Positions 47,109 to 56,942 of a stretch of 64,000 nucleotides of DNA are shown here, piece after piece. Made by a program: the position numbers and the translations under genes. Within the stretch, counting starts at the first letter, position 1. Each line of letters opens with the position of its first letter. The DNA is from an uncultured Pelagibacteraceae bacterium (lineage in GTDB: Bacteria; Pseudomonadota; Alphaproteobacteria; Pelagibacterales; Pelagibacteraceae): assembly GCA_902620465.1 (NCBI GenBank), contig CACNIF010000002.1, forward strand, positions 62,001-126,000, written 5' to 3'. Below the pieces are notes generated by a model. The model ran no database searches. It was not told the origin of the DNA and saw only the letters and a list, made by a program, of their open reading frames with translations.

Positions 47109-47191
47109 AAAATTTTCTTTCAAGAAATATACAACCTATCGTTTAGATTGCAAAATAAATCAGCTAAATTAGCCCAATTTGAAACAAGAAA

Positions 47192-48226
<1,035 letters not shown>

Positions 48227-48235
48227 TTAGTAAAT

Positions 48236-48784
48236 TTATTTAAATATTTCAGAGCCTCTAGTCATGGCTATTGCACCAGTTCTTGATGTACTTACAAGTC
48301 CATTTGACTTTAATTTTTTATTCATTTTATCTATTTCTCTTCGTAGAGCAGTAATTTGAATTACTACAGATTTTTTTGTTTTATCTAATATTACTGGATT
48401 GAAAGTTTTGCAAGCTTTAAGACACTTATCAATTTTACTTCTATTTCCCACAACTTTAAGCAAAGCCATTTCCTTAAAAATGACATTTTTATCTTCTCTT
48501 TTAAAGTCCGCAACTTTGTGAACTGGGACTAATTTCTTTAATTGTAGTTTAATTTGATCAATTACTTGAGGTGTTCCAGTCGTGACGATGGTAATTCTTG
48601 ATATATTTTTCATTGCATCAACCTCTGCAACAGCGAGAGACTCTATATTATAGCCCCTGCCAGAAAATAATCCGACTACTCTTGCAAGCACTCCAGCTTC
48701 ATTATCTACCCAGACTACAATAATATGTGTACCAGATTTACTTTTTTTTGTTGGAATATTATAAGCTGATTTCGGGTTTGACAT
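48236..48784 (-). CDS. ilvH: Acetolactate synthase small (regulatory) subunit
   Basis: A 182-residue regulatory subunit with an ACT domain opening HIIVVWVDNEAGVLARVVGLFSGRGYNIESLAV and a second domain (MALLKVVGNRSKIDKC). It binds valine and activates the catalytic subunit. The start shares one base with the ilvB stop (TAATG). A 20-residue polar leader precedes the ACT fold. Confidence 0.95.
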   Translation of the reverse strand: MSNPKSAYNIPTKKSKSGTHIIVVWVDNEAGVLARVVGLFSGRGYNIESLAVAEVDAMKNISRITIVTTGTPQVIDQIKLQLKKLVPVHKVADFKREDKNVIFKEMALLKVVGNRSKIDKCLKACKTFNPVILDKTKKSVVIQITALRREIDKMNKKLKSNGLVSTSRTGAIAMTRGSEIFK

Positions 48785-50550
48785 TAAACTAAGGCTTTTC
48801 CTTTACCTGAAATTTTATTATCTTTTTTATCATTTGGACCTAAAATCATCTGATTGTGAGGTTTTCCTGATGGTATCATCGGAAAGCAATTCTCATTAGG
48901 ATCGACTCTACAATCAAAAATTACTGGACCTTTATGCTCTAACATTTCATTTATTTTGAGGTCTAATTCATCTGGATTATCAGCTTTAATACCTTTACAT
49001 CCATATGCCTCTGCTAATTTTACGAAATCTGGTAATGCCTCTGAATAACTTTCGGAATAGTTTTTTTCATGAAGTAATTCCTGCCATTGCCTTACCATTC
49101 CCATATATTGATTATTCAAAACAAATATTTTAATTGGCAGATTATACTGGACTGCTGTTGACATTTCTTGCATGGTCATTAGCACTGATGCTTCGCCAGC
49201 AATATCAATTACAAGCTTATCAGGATGCGCAATTTGAACACCTACTGCAGCTGGGAGACCATATCCCATTGTTCCGAGTCCACCAGATGTCATCCATCTA
49301 TTTGGTTTATTAAATTTATAATGTTGTGCGGCCCACATCTGATGTTGACCGACTTCTGTAGTAATAAAAGTGTCTTGATTTTTTGTTAATTCATATAATC
49401 TTTGCACCGCATGCTGGGGTTTAATAGTCTCTTTACTATTTATAAAACCAAGTGAATCTTTTTCTCTCCATTTTTCAATTTTCTCCCACCATTTAGAAAC
49501 ATTTTGTTTATTTGAATTTTTAAAACCGTTTTTTTTTTGACTAATAGTTTTAACGGCTGCTTTAAGAACCTCGTTTACATCACCTACGATTGCTAAATCA
49601 ACTTTAATTATTTTATTTATTGATGATGGATCAATATCAATATGAACTTTTTTAGATTTCGGAGAAAACTCGTCTATCTTTCCAGTAATTCTGTCATCAA
49701 ATCTTGCTCCAATATTTATTAATAAATCACAATCATGCATAGCATTATTCGCCTCATAAGTTCCATGCATACCAAGCATACCTATAAACTGACTATCGTC
49801 ACCAGGAAAAGCTCCCAAACCTTGTAATGTTGATGTGATTGGGAAACCAATCATTCTCACGAACTCTCTTAACGAGTCACTTGCTTCTGGGCCTGAGTTG
49901 ATAACTCCACCACCAGTGTAAACTACAGGTTTTTTTGCTTTTGCAATTAAGTCAACTAATTCATTAATTTCATCTTGAGAAAAATTGTTATGCAATTTTC
50001 CATTAGATTTTTTTTCTTTTTTTGGTTTCGTATATTTGATTTTTGCGAATTGAATATCTTTTGGAATATCTACTAAAACTGGACCTGGCCTTCCTGTTGT
50101 GGCGACTCTAAAGGCTTCATGAAGAGTTTTTGATAATTCCTTAATGTCTTTTACTAACCAATTATGTTTTGTGCATGGTCTAGTGATTCCTGTTGTATCA
50201 CACTCTTGAAAGGCATCTGTTCCTATCAAATGCGTTGGTACTTGTCCTGAGATACATACTAATGGTACTGAGTCCATATAAGCATCGGTCAAAGCTGTAA
50301 CTACATTTGTAGCTCCCGGTCCAGAAGTAACTAGAACAACACCAGGTTTACCAGACGACCTGGCATAACCCTCAGCTGCATGACCGGCACCTTGTTCGTG
50401 TCTAACTAGTATATGCTTTATAGAAGAGTGATTTTTTAATTCATCATAAATTGGAAGTACTGCACCTCCAGGATAACCAAAAATAAATTCGACGTCTTGA
50501 TCCTCGAGGCATTTAAATACAATTTCAGCTCCTGAATATAATTTAGACAT
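48784..50550 (-). CDS. ilvB: Acetolactate synthase large (catalytic) subunit
   Basis: A 588-residue thiamine-diphosphate enzyme making acetolactate or acetohydroxybutyrate. The catalytic Glu lies in VRHEQGAGHAAEGYAR near residue 48, GPGATNVVTALTDAYMDSVP follows, and the ThDP/Mg motif is IDIAGEASVLMTMQEMSTA...NNQYMGMVRQW near residue 445. In this motif Glu-Ala replaces the usual Gly-Asp-Gly start (GEAS for GDAS), a conservative change worth noting. The start lies only 6 bases behind a -10 box, so the mRNA may be leaderless. It leads the ilvB-ilvH-ilvC-leuA run. Confidence 0.96.
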   Translation of the reverse strand: MSKLYSGAEIVFKCLEDQDVEFIFGYPGGAVLPIYDELKNHSSIKHILVRHEQGAGHAAEGYARSSGKPGVVLVTSGPGATNVVTALTDAYMDSVPLVCISGQVPTHLIGTDAFQECDTTGITRPCTKHNWLVKDIKELSKTLHEAFRVATTGRPGPVLVDIPKDIQFAKIKYTKPKKEKKSNGKLHNNFSQDEINELVDLIAKAKKPVVYTGGGVINSGPEASDSLREFVRMIGFPITSTLQGLGAFPGDDSQFIGMLGMHGTYEANNAMHDCDLLINIGARFDDRITGKIDEFSPKSKKVHIDIDPSSINKIIKVDLAIVGDVNEVLKAAVKTISQKKNGFKNSNKQNVSKWWEKIEKWREKDSLGFINSKETIKPQHAVQRLYELTKNQDTFITTEVGQHQMWAAQHYKFNKPNRWMTSGGLGTMGYGLPAAVGVQIAHPDKLVIDIAGEASVLMTMQEMSTAVQYNLPIKIFVLNNQYMGMVRQWQELLHEKNYSESYSEALPDFVKLAEAYGCKGIKADNPDELDLKINEMLEHKGPVIFDCRVDPNENCFPMIPSGKPHNQMILGPNDKKDNKISGKGKALV

Positions 50551-50556
50551 TTAAGC

Positions 50557-50586
50557 AATCTAGCTGAAGTTGTGCTTATTGGTCAA
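50557..50586 (-). promoter_or_regulatory. Predicted promoter of ilvB, implying a leaderless mRNA
   Basis: On the minus strand TTGACC (50581-50586) and TAGATT (50557-50562) are 18 bases apart in the gap between miaA and ilvB. Six bases separate the -10 box from the ilvB ATG, so transcription would begin at or within a base or two of the A of ATG. No Shine-Dalgarno sequence is present, which is consistent. Confidence 0.5.
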
Positions 50587-50604
50587 GGTAAAGTAAAAAA
50601 ATAT

Positions 50605-51513
50605 CTAAATATTTTTAAGAAAGTTGTTCAGCCTGTTATGCCTGATTTTGTTCCAATCCATCATATTTCCTCTGCCCCAAGTAACCTGTCTCTTGGCGTA
50701 CTGCCTAGTCTTTATTGATATTCTTTCAATAACCTCATTAATTTCAATTTTTTTATCAATAAAGTCCTTAATTTCAATTAAGCCTATTGCCTTAGTAGCA
50801 GTTCTTTTTTTTAAAACCTTCATTTTCAAAAATTTTTTAACCTCTAAAATGGCACCTTTGTTGATCATGTCTTGAGCACGGTTGTGAATCTTATTTACTA
50901 AAATATCTCTTGGGTAATCGATGTAAATTTTATAAAAGTTTTTATCCTCAAATACTGATTTAGTTGACTTAAACCACTCAAGTAATGTTTTTTTGGTAAA
51001 TAATTTCACTTCATAAGCTCTTATCAATCTTTGAGTATCAGATGGATTAACATAATTTAAAATTTCTGGATCAATTTTTTTTAATCTTTGTAGAAAACTT
51101 TTATTGCCCACAGAACTATTCAATTTCCTAACTTTTTCTCTTATTCGAATTGGAATTTTGGGAATATTAACTATCCCATCAGTTAACGTTTTAAAATATA
51201 AACCAGTACCCCCAACTATTATTGGAACATTCTTTCTCTTTTTAATTTCTAAAATTTTTTTTTTTGCAGCTTTAAGCCATTCTCCAGATGAGTAATTTTC
51301 TTTTACAGACTGAAATCCATATAAATGATGCTTAATCTTTTTATAATCTTTTTTTGATGGTCTAGCAGATAAAATCTTAAGTTCTTTATAAACCTGCATA
51401 CTATCGGCGTTTATAATTTCACCCTTTAATTTTTTAGCAAGTTTTACTGCAAATTCTGATTTTCCTGATGCAGTGGGTCCATAAATTAAAATAATTTTGG
51501 ATTTAAAATCCAT
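50605..51513 (-). CDS. miaA: tRNA dimethylallyltransferase
   Basis: A 302-residue MiaA, which adds a dimethylallyl group to A37 of tRNAs reading UNN codons. The P-loop is IYGPTASGKSEFAVKLA near residue 10, followed by INADSMQVYKELKILSARP, VGGTGLYFKTLTDGI, DTQRLIRAYEV and, near the C-terminus, TRQYAKRQVTWGRG. It begins 3 bases after the degQ-like gene and ends the hflK-hflC-DUF2065-degQ-miaA transcript. Confidence 0.96.
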   Translation of the reverse strand: MDFKSKIILIYGPTASGKSEFAVKLAKKLKGEIINADSMQVYKELKILSARPSKKDYKKIKHHLYGFQSVKENYSSGEWLKAAKKKILEIKKRKNVPIIVGGTGLYFKTLTDGIVNIPKIPIRIREKVRKLNSSVGNKSFLQRLKKIDPEILNYVNPSDTQRLIRAYEVKLFTKKTLLEWFKSTKSVFEDKNFYKIYIDYPRDILVNKIHNRAQDMINKGAILEVKKFLKMKVLKKRTATKAIGLIEIKDFIDKKIEINEVIERISIKTRQYAKRQVTWGRGNMMDWNKIRHNRLNNFLKNI

Positions 51514-51516
51514 AAA

Positions 51517-52935
51517 TTAATCCAATTTAATACCAATATATCTTCTTTGATTTTGACTATTATAAATAACCAATAAAATTGTCTTTTGATCACTTTTCAA
51601 AACATTATTTACAACTTTAGATAAGTCCTCAATTGATCTTATTTTTTTCTTTTGAGCCTCTAAAATAATACTATTTAACTCAATAGACCCTTTGAGCGGA
51701 CTGCTATTTTCAATTTTGGTAATTACCAACCCTGATGTCTGGTTTGGTAAATTTCTACTTTTAATATCTTCTTTATTGATCGACCTTACATTTATTTTTA
51801 GTTCATCTATTGAAGTCTCTTTTGGTGAAGTTTTTTTCTCAGAGACTTTAAAATCTTCTGAAGTTTCTAATCTACCAAGCGTGATCGTTTTGAATATCTC
51901 TTTTTTATTCCGCCAAATTTTTACTTTTACATTTTTTCCAACTTCCGTTCTAGCAACAATAGTCGGAAGTTCTTTCATCTCTTTTATTTTTTCACCATTA
52001 AATTCAAGTATGATATCACCTGCCTTTACACCAGCTTTTTGTGAGGGACTATTATCAGCAACACTAGCAACTAATGCACCCCTAGGCTCATCTAAATTTT
52101 CAACATCTGCAATCTCTTTTGTAACATCCTGAATTCTAACTCCTAACCAACCTCTTTTAGTTTCACCAAATTTTACCAATTGATCTATTACAATTTTTGC
52201 ACTGTTAGATGGTATTGCAAAGCCAATACCAATAGAGCCACTTCTTCCAAGAATTGCCGTATTGATCCCAATTACATCTCCATTCAAATCAAATAGTGGA
52301 CCACCAGAATTTCCAGAGTTAATTGATGCATCTGTTTGTATGTAGTCCTCATACCGAGTTAAACCTAACGAACGATTTCTTGCTGAAATAATTCCTGATG
52401 TTACAGTTCCGCCGAATCCGAAAGGATTACCAATAGCAATTACCCAGTCACCAATTCTTGCTTTATCAGAGTTTCCAAATTTGACTGGAATGAATTTCTC
52501 ATTAGAATCTAATTTTAAAACAGCTATATCAGAAAGTGGATCTGCTCCAATTACTTGAGCTTTAAACTCTTTGTCACCGTTAACTCTTACAATGATATCC
52601 TCTGCATCCTGAATTACGTGGTTATTTGTAATTACTATTCCTTGTTCGTCAATAATAAAACCTGATCCCAATGCAGCAGACTTTCTTTCTTGAGGAGCTC
52701 CAAATTCTTTGAACATATCCTCAAATGGTGAGCCGGGTGGAAACTGAAATGGAAAGGGATTAGATTGAGTGGTAACCGTTGTGGTAGTTGAAATATTTAC
52801 AACTGATGGCATTAATTTTTCTGCTAAATCAGCAAATGATCCTGGAATTTCCTTTGCAAAAGAGGTAAGTGAATTATTGCATAACAATAATATAGAGATA
52901 AAAAATATTCTTATTTTTTTTTTAAATCTTCGCAT
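51517..52935 (-). CDS. degQ: DegP/DegQ-type periplasmic serine protease
   Basis: A 472-residue HtrA protease with an N-terminal signal (FFISILLLCNNSLTSFA). The catalytic triad is complete: His in ITNNHVIQDA, Asp in PLSDIAVLKL and Ser in SINSGNSGGPLFDLNG. Two PDZ domains follow; the first (GWLGVRIQDVTKEI, AGVKAGDIILEFNGE) is clear and the second is shorter. It degrades or refolds damaged envelope proteins. DegP versus DegQ cannot be told apart by eye. It overlaps the DUF2065 gene by 14 bases. Confidence 0.94.
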   Translation of the reverse strand: MRRFKKKIRIFFISILLLCNNSLTSFAKEIPGSFADLAEKLMPSVVNISTTTTVTTQSNPFPFQFPPGSPFEDMFKEFGAPQERKSAALGSGFIIDEQGIVITNNHVIQDAEDIIVRVNGDKEFKAQVIGADPLSDIAVLKLDSNEKFIPVKFGNSDKARIGDWVIAIGNPFGFGGTVTSGIISARNRSLGLTRYEDYIQTDASINSGNSGGPLFDLNGDVIGINTAILGRSGSIGIGFAIPSNSAKIVIDQLVKFGETKRGWLGVRIQDVTKEIADVENLDEPRGALVASVADNSPSQKAGVKAGDIILEFNGEKIKEMKELPTIVARTEVGKNVKVKIWRNKKEIFKTITLGRLETSEDFKVSEKKTSPKETSIDELKINVRSINKEDIKSRNLPNQTSGLVITKIENSSPLKGSIELNSIILEAQKKKIRSIEDLSKVVNNVLKSDQKTILLVIYNSQNQRRYIGIKLD

Positions 52936-53107
52936 AATAAATAATTATAAAACCTATTATCACAAAAACTAATCCACCAGTCCTAAGTTGACCTGAAGGA
53001 ATTAATTCTAATTTTTTTAACATACTTTTCATTTTTGATGGAAATATGGCATATAATATACCTTCAATAAATAAGAATAGACCAAATGCAATGATCAATT
53101 CACTCAT
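52922..53107 (-). CDS. DUF2065 (YjeT-like) small membrane protein
   Basis: A 61-residue protein with two membrane helices (LIIAFGLFLFIEGILYAIFP and GGLVFVIIGFIIIYY) joined by a loop with KMKSMLKKLELIPSGQLRTGG. This is the DUF2065/YjeT pattern, a family regularly found next to hflK-hflC and htrA genes in Proteobacteria. Its function is unknown. It follows hflC by 6 bases and overlaps the protease gene. Confidence 0.9.
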   Translation of the reverse strand: MSELIIAFGLFLFIEGILYAIFPSKMKSMLKKLELIPSGQLRTGGLVFVIIGFIIIYYAKI

Positions 53108-53113
53108 TAATAT

Positions 53114-53986
53114 TTAATTTGATTGAGGCTGTTTTATATTTCCAAAAAATTTAAAAAACTCACTGTCAGGTGATAAAATCAATGAAGTTTCACCTCCTAT
53201 CAAAGCCTTTTCGTATGCTTGCATTGCACGATAAAATGCAAAAAATTCTGGATCTTGTCCAAAGGCACTAGCAAATATATTATTTCTCTTACCATCACCT
53301 TCACCTTTCATAATCTCTGATTTTTTTTGCGCGTCAGCTAAAATCACTGTTACTTCTTTGTCTGCTGTGGAAGTGATTGTTACTGCCATCTCCGCACCTC
53401 TTGCTCTAAATTCTTTTGCTTCCCTTTCCCTTTCGGTCTGCATTCTTCTGAAGATCGCATCACTGTTTGCTTGAGGAAGATCAGCTCTTTTTATTCTTAC
53501 ATCATTAATTTTTATCCCAAAGTTTTCAGCTTCATTATTAACTCCTTCTTGAATTAAAGCCATTTGCTTTGTTCTATCTTCTGATAATAAAGTTTGAAGT
53601 TCTTGTTGACCTAAAACATTTCTGATTCTTGAATTAATAATTGTTGCTAATCTTGATCTAGCCACCCGTTCGTTACCAACAGAAATATAAAATTTTAAAG
53701 GATCAACTATTTGAAATCTTGCAAAAGCATCTACAATTAATCTTTTTTGATCTGATGCAATGACCTCTTCAGGTGGAGTATCTAAGTTTAAAATTCTTTT
53801 ATCTAAAAAAACCACATTTTGAATAAATGGAATTTTAAAATTTAAACCTGGTTTTACAATTATTCTTTTCGGGTCACCAAACTGCAAAACGATAGCTTGG
53901 TTTACTTCTTTTACAATAAAGATTGAAAAAAATAATGTTGTTGCGATTGCAACACTAATTCCAGCAATAACTTTTCCCATATTCAT
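53114..53986 (-). CDS. hflC: HflC, SPFH-domain modulator of FtsH
   Basis: A 290-residue membrane protein with one N-terminal helix (VIAGISVAIATTLFFSIFIV) and an SPFH/band 7 domain (EVNQAIVLQFGDPKRIIVKPGLNFKIPFIQNVVFLDKRIL-like, near residues 25-65). The coiled coil contains RRMQTEREREAKEFRARGAE. HflC and HflK form a large periplasmic cage around the FtsH protease. It starts 3 bases after hflK. Confidence 0.96.
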   Translation of the reverse strand: MNMGKVIAGISVAIATTLFFSIFIVKEVNQAIVLQFGDPKRIIVKPGLNFKIPFIQNVVFLDKRILNLDTPPEEVIASDQKRLIVDAFARFQIVDPLKFYISVGNERVARSRLATIINSRIRNVLGQQELQTLLSEDRTKQMALIQEGVNNEAENFGIKINDVRIKRADLPQANSDAIFRRMQTEREREAKEFRARGAEMAVTITSTADKEVTVILADAQKKSEIMKGEGDGKRNNIFASAFGQDPEFFAFYRAMQAYEKALIGGETSLILSPDSEFFKFFGNIKQPQSN

Positions 53987-53989
53987 AAT

Positions 53990-55093
53990 TTAATTAGTTA
54001 CTTTCTTTTTTAATTCAGGTAATGGCAAGTATGGCACTACACCTGATCCAGCGTTTTTTTCTATGATCACTTTATCAATATCTGCTAAAACTTTTTCCAT
54101 TGTTTCTAAATACATTCTTTCCTGTGTTACTGATTTAGCATTTTTGTACTCATTATAAATTGCTAAAAATCTGCTTGCTTCACCTTCTGCTTTTGCAACA
54201 ACTTCTTTTTTATATGCCTCAGCAGCTTGCAATATTTTTGCGGCCTCACCACGTGCTCTTGGTATAACATCATTTGCATATGCCTCAGCCTCGTTCTTAG
54301 ATCTTTCCATATCCGCTCTTGCTGCCTGAACATCTCTAAAAGCGTCAATTACTTGATCTGGTGGGTCAGCTTTTTGGGTTTGAACTTGGGTGATTTGAAT
54401 ACCACTTGTGTATTCATCTAAAATTTTTTGGATAATCTCTTGAGTATCAGTTTCTATTAAAGATCTTCCCTCTGTAAGAATAGGTTGAATATTTGATCTG
54501 GCAATAACTTCTCTCATTGCAGTTTCTGCTGCAGCTTTTACAGTGCCCTCAGGATCCTGAATCTTAAATAGAAAATTTCCAGCGTCTTTAATTACCCAAA
54601 AAACAGAGAAATCAATATTAACAATATTTTCATCCCCAGTTAACATTAAGCTTTCTTGAGGAACATCAGCAACACCACCCTGAGAAGAAAATCCACTGTC
54701 TCTCTCAGACCTGAAACCTATATCGATTCTATTCACCTTTGTAACCTTTGGAGTAAGCACAGACTCAACAGGAAAAGGTATGTGGTAATTTAATCCTGGT
54801 TGAGTAGTTTTTACAAATTTTCCAAACCTTAAAACTACACCCTGCTCATCTGGCAGCACTCTATAAAGACCACTTGCCAACCAAACAAAACCTAAAATAA
54901 GTAAAACTAAGATAGCTTGTTTTCCACCAGAAGAACTTCCACCCGGTAAAAATTTTTTTAATTTTTCTTGAAATTCTCTTATAATTTTATCGACATCTGG
55001 TGGAGTAGGTCCTCTACCTGAGCCATTTCCGCTTCCTCCGCCTGGGGGCTTACCCCAAGGACTTCCACCGCTTTGTCTGAAATCATCTGACAT
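53990..55093 (-). CDS. hflK: HflK, SPFH-domain modulator of FtsH
   Basis: A 367-residue HflK with the characteristic Gly/Pro/Ser-rich cytoplasmic head (QSGGSPWGKPPGGGSGNGSG), one membrane helix near residue 62 (AILVLLILGFVWLASGLY) and an SPFH domain (VLPDEQGVVLRFGKFVKTTQPGLNYHIPFP). A long coiled coil carries ADMERSKNEAEAYANDVIPRARGEA. It pairs with HflC to regulate FtsH. It is divergent from mrp with a 52-base gap. Confidence 0.96.
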   Translation of the reverse strand: MSDDFRQSGGSPWGKPPGGGSGNGSGRGPTPPDVDKIIREFQEKLKKFLPGGSSSGGKQAILVLLILGFVWLASGLYRVLPDEQGVVLRFGKFVKTTQPGLNYHIPFPVESVLTPKVTKVNRIDIGFRSERDSGFSSQGGVADVPQESLMLTGDENIVNIDFSVFWVIKDAGNFLFKIQDPEGTVKAAAETAMREVIARSNIQPILTEGRSLIETDTQEIIQKILDEYTSGIQITQVQTQKADPPDQVIDAFRDVQAARADMERSKNEAEAYANDVIPRARGEAAKILQAAEAYKKEVVAKAEGEASRFLAIYNEYKNAKSVTQERMYLETMEKVLADIDKVIIEKNAGSGVVPYLPLPELKKKVTN

Positions 55094-55145
55094 TATGGCA
55101 ATCTATATAATGTCTTTATGCTGAAAAACAAGGTAAGATCACATT

Positions 55146-55970
55146 ATGCCTAAAGAAAAGCCAGAATTAAGTGACGCAATGCGAAAAAAATTGGGTGGCA
55201 AATCACCTGAAAAGAAGCCGATTAACGGAACAAAATTCACTATTGCCATTTCAAGTGCTAAAGGTGGAGTTGGAAAGTCAACTTTTGCTACAAATCTTGC
55301 TTTAGCTTTAAAACAAATAGGTTGTAAGGTGGGGTTACTAGATGCTGATATATATGGACCTTCTATTCCAAAAATGTTTGGGATAAATGAAAAACCAAAG
55401 AGTGATGGTCAAAAGTTGGAGCCTATCATTAGATACGATATTCAATGTATGTCTATAGGCTTTCTAACTGATGAGAAAACTCCGATGATTTGGAGAGGTC
55501 CAATGGTAACAAGTGCAATTAAAACTTTCACTCAACAGGTAAATTGGAGAGATTTAGATTTTATAATTGTAGATATGCCACCTGGAACCGGTGATACTCA
55601 ATTAACTTTTTCTCAAAGCATTAAAATGGATGGAGCAATAATAGTATCTACACCACAAGAAGTAGCGCTTTTAGATGTTAAAAGAGGAATAAAAATGTTT
55701 GATAAGCTTGGAGTAAAAATTTTGGGTCTTATAGATAATATGAGCTCTTTTACGGGAGATGATGGAAAAAAATATGCAATTTTTGGAGAAGGTGGAGTAA
55801 AAAGAATTGCAAAGGAATTTCATAAAGAATTTTTGGCAGAAATACCAATTGATCCAAATATTGGTAAATTTGGAGATCAAGGAAAGCCTATAGTGGAAAA
55901 TAATCCACATAGTAAGATTTCTCAAATCTACATAAATTTAGCAAAAAAGATTAAATCAATTTATCTTTAA
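55146..55970 (+). CDS. mrp: Mrp/ApbC-type P-loop ATPase without the CxxC motif
   Basis: A 274-residue Mrp/NBP35 family ATPase, a carrier for Fe-S clusters. The deviant Walker A is [20 protein letters not shown] near residue 37. Family motifs are [31 protein letters not shown] and [14 protein letters not shown]. Where most Mrp proteins have NMSYFxCPxC, this one has [20 protein letters not shown], with no cysteines. The N-terminal MIP18-like domain is also missing. Cluster binding is therefore doubtful. Its end overlaps the convergent thyX end by 20 bases. Confidence 0.9.
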   Translation: MPKEKPELSDAMRKKLGGKSPEKKPINGTKFTIAISSAKGGVGKSTFATNLALALKQIGCKVGLLDADIYGPSIPKMFGINEKPKSDGQKLEPIIRYDIQCMSIGFLTDEKTPMIWRGPMVTSAIKTFTQQVNWRDLDFIIVDMPPGTGDTQLTFSQSIKMDGAIIVSTPQEVALLDVKRGIKMFDKLGVKILGLIDNMSSFTGDDGKKYAIFGEGGVKRIAKEFHKEFLAEIPIDPNIGKFGDQGKPIVENNPHSKISQIYINLAKKIKSIYL

Positions 55971-56898
55971 GTTCTAAAGCAAACATAAGCTCATTCCACT
56001 CTCTTTTTGATAAGCCAGAGTTTTCAGCATCTACTTTTTCGCCACTAATAAGTTTTTGTATTATTTTTTTTCCTTTTGAGGATACTTCTGTACCACCAAC
56101 TCTGTAATCTAAAAATGCCTCATATGTAATTGGAACCCATTTTTTAACAGTATCTAACATAGCATCTGCATAAGCCCTTATTTCATATTGGGCGTGATGA
56201 TCAGCTCTTAATCTTAAAAAATTCATTAAATTTAAAAGATCTGTTTTCCAATACCACTGCGTATAAGTGTTTAAAGTTAAGTTCATTCTTGCTAATTCTC
56301 TTGCTAAACCAACTTGTTTTTTATCGATTACAGAACCATCATATCTCTCATTAAGCATAGTTTCGTAATTATCATATGTTTGTTCTGCATCTTTTTTCAG
56401 TAAATCTAAAACTTTTTTTGCCTGATCTCCTGAAAGAACATCTCCTCTTCCCTGTCTATTACTTTGAGATTGTGCTGCTAAATTTTCTATTGCAGGTAAA
56501 TAAAATTCTTTATCTAAAATAGAATATCTTGCAGAATATTCGTTCACATTAGCCGTTCTATGCCTAATCCATTGTCTAGCAATAAAGATTGGAAGTTTTA
56601 CGTGATACTTGATTTCGCACATTTCAAATGGAGTACTATGCCAGTGCCTCATTAAATATTTTATTAAACCAGAGTCAGTTGAAACTTTCTTAGTCCCTTT
56701 ACCGTAGGAGACTCTTGCTGCCTGAACAATGGACGTATCATCACCCATATAATCAATCACTCTTATAAAACCATGATCTAAAATGGGTATTGCTTCGTAA
56801 AGAATATTTTCTAGTTCCGCTACAGTAACTCTTTTTGTCTTATTTTCTTGAGACTGTTGATCTTTAATTTCTTGTTGCTGTTCTTTGGTTAATTTCAT
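55951..56898 (-). CDS. thyX: Flavin-dependent thymidylate synthase ThyX
   Basis: A 315-residue FAD-dependent enzyme making dTMP from dUMP. The ThyX motif [15 protein letters not shown] lies at residues 112-126, AARVSYGKG near residue 60 and [15 protein letters not shown] near residue 235. The N-terminal 25 residues are Gln/Glu/Lys-rich and outside the conserved fold. ThyX instead of ThyA is common in SAR11-like and many other Alphaproteobacteria. It is divergent from the tmRNA gene. Confidence 0.96.
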   Translation of the reverse strand: MKLTKEQQQEIKDQQSQENKTKRVTVAELENILYEAIPILDHGFIRVIDYMGDDTSIVQAARVSYGKGTKKVSTDSGLIKYLMRHWHSTPFEMCEIKYHVKLPIFIARQWIRHRTANVNEYSARYSILDKEFYLPAIENLAAQSQSNRQGRGDVLSGDQAKKVLDLLKKDAEQTYDNYETMLNERYDGSVIDKKQVGLARELARMNLTLNTYTQWYWKTDLLNLMNFLRLRADHHAQYEIRAYADAMLDTVKKWVPITYEAFLDYRVGGTEVSSKGKKIIQKLISGEKVDAENSGLSKREWNELMFALELKDKLI

Positions 56899-56908
56899 GA
56901 ATAATTTA

Positions 56909-56936
56909 TTGAATCTTCAAGAATTACTTTTATATT
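56909..56936 (+). promoter_or_regulatory. ssrA: Predicted tmRNA promoter
   Basis: TTGAAT (56909-56914) and TATATT (56931-56936) are 16 bases apart. The predicted start is about 56943, exactly at the first hairpin of the tmRNA precursor. The sequence lies inside the 44-base space between thyX and the precursor. Confidence 0.45.
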
Positions 56937-56942
56937 AATCAT

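Noticed and set aside
47109..47191. Possible leader-peptide attenuator before leuA
   Set aside because: No ATG-started frame with leucine codons and no terminator hairpin; only a short TTTCTTGAAAGAAA palindrome is seen.
51692..52132. Open frame of 146 codons on the plus strand opposite the degQ-like protease
   Set aside because: It is a complementary shadow of a well-conserved gene, rich in Ser and Phe as expected for such shadows, with no family motif.
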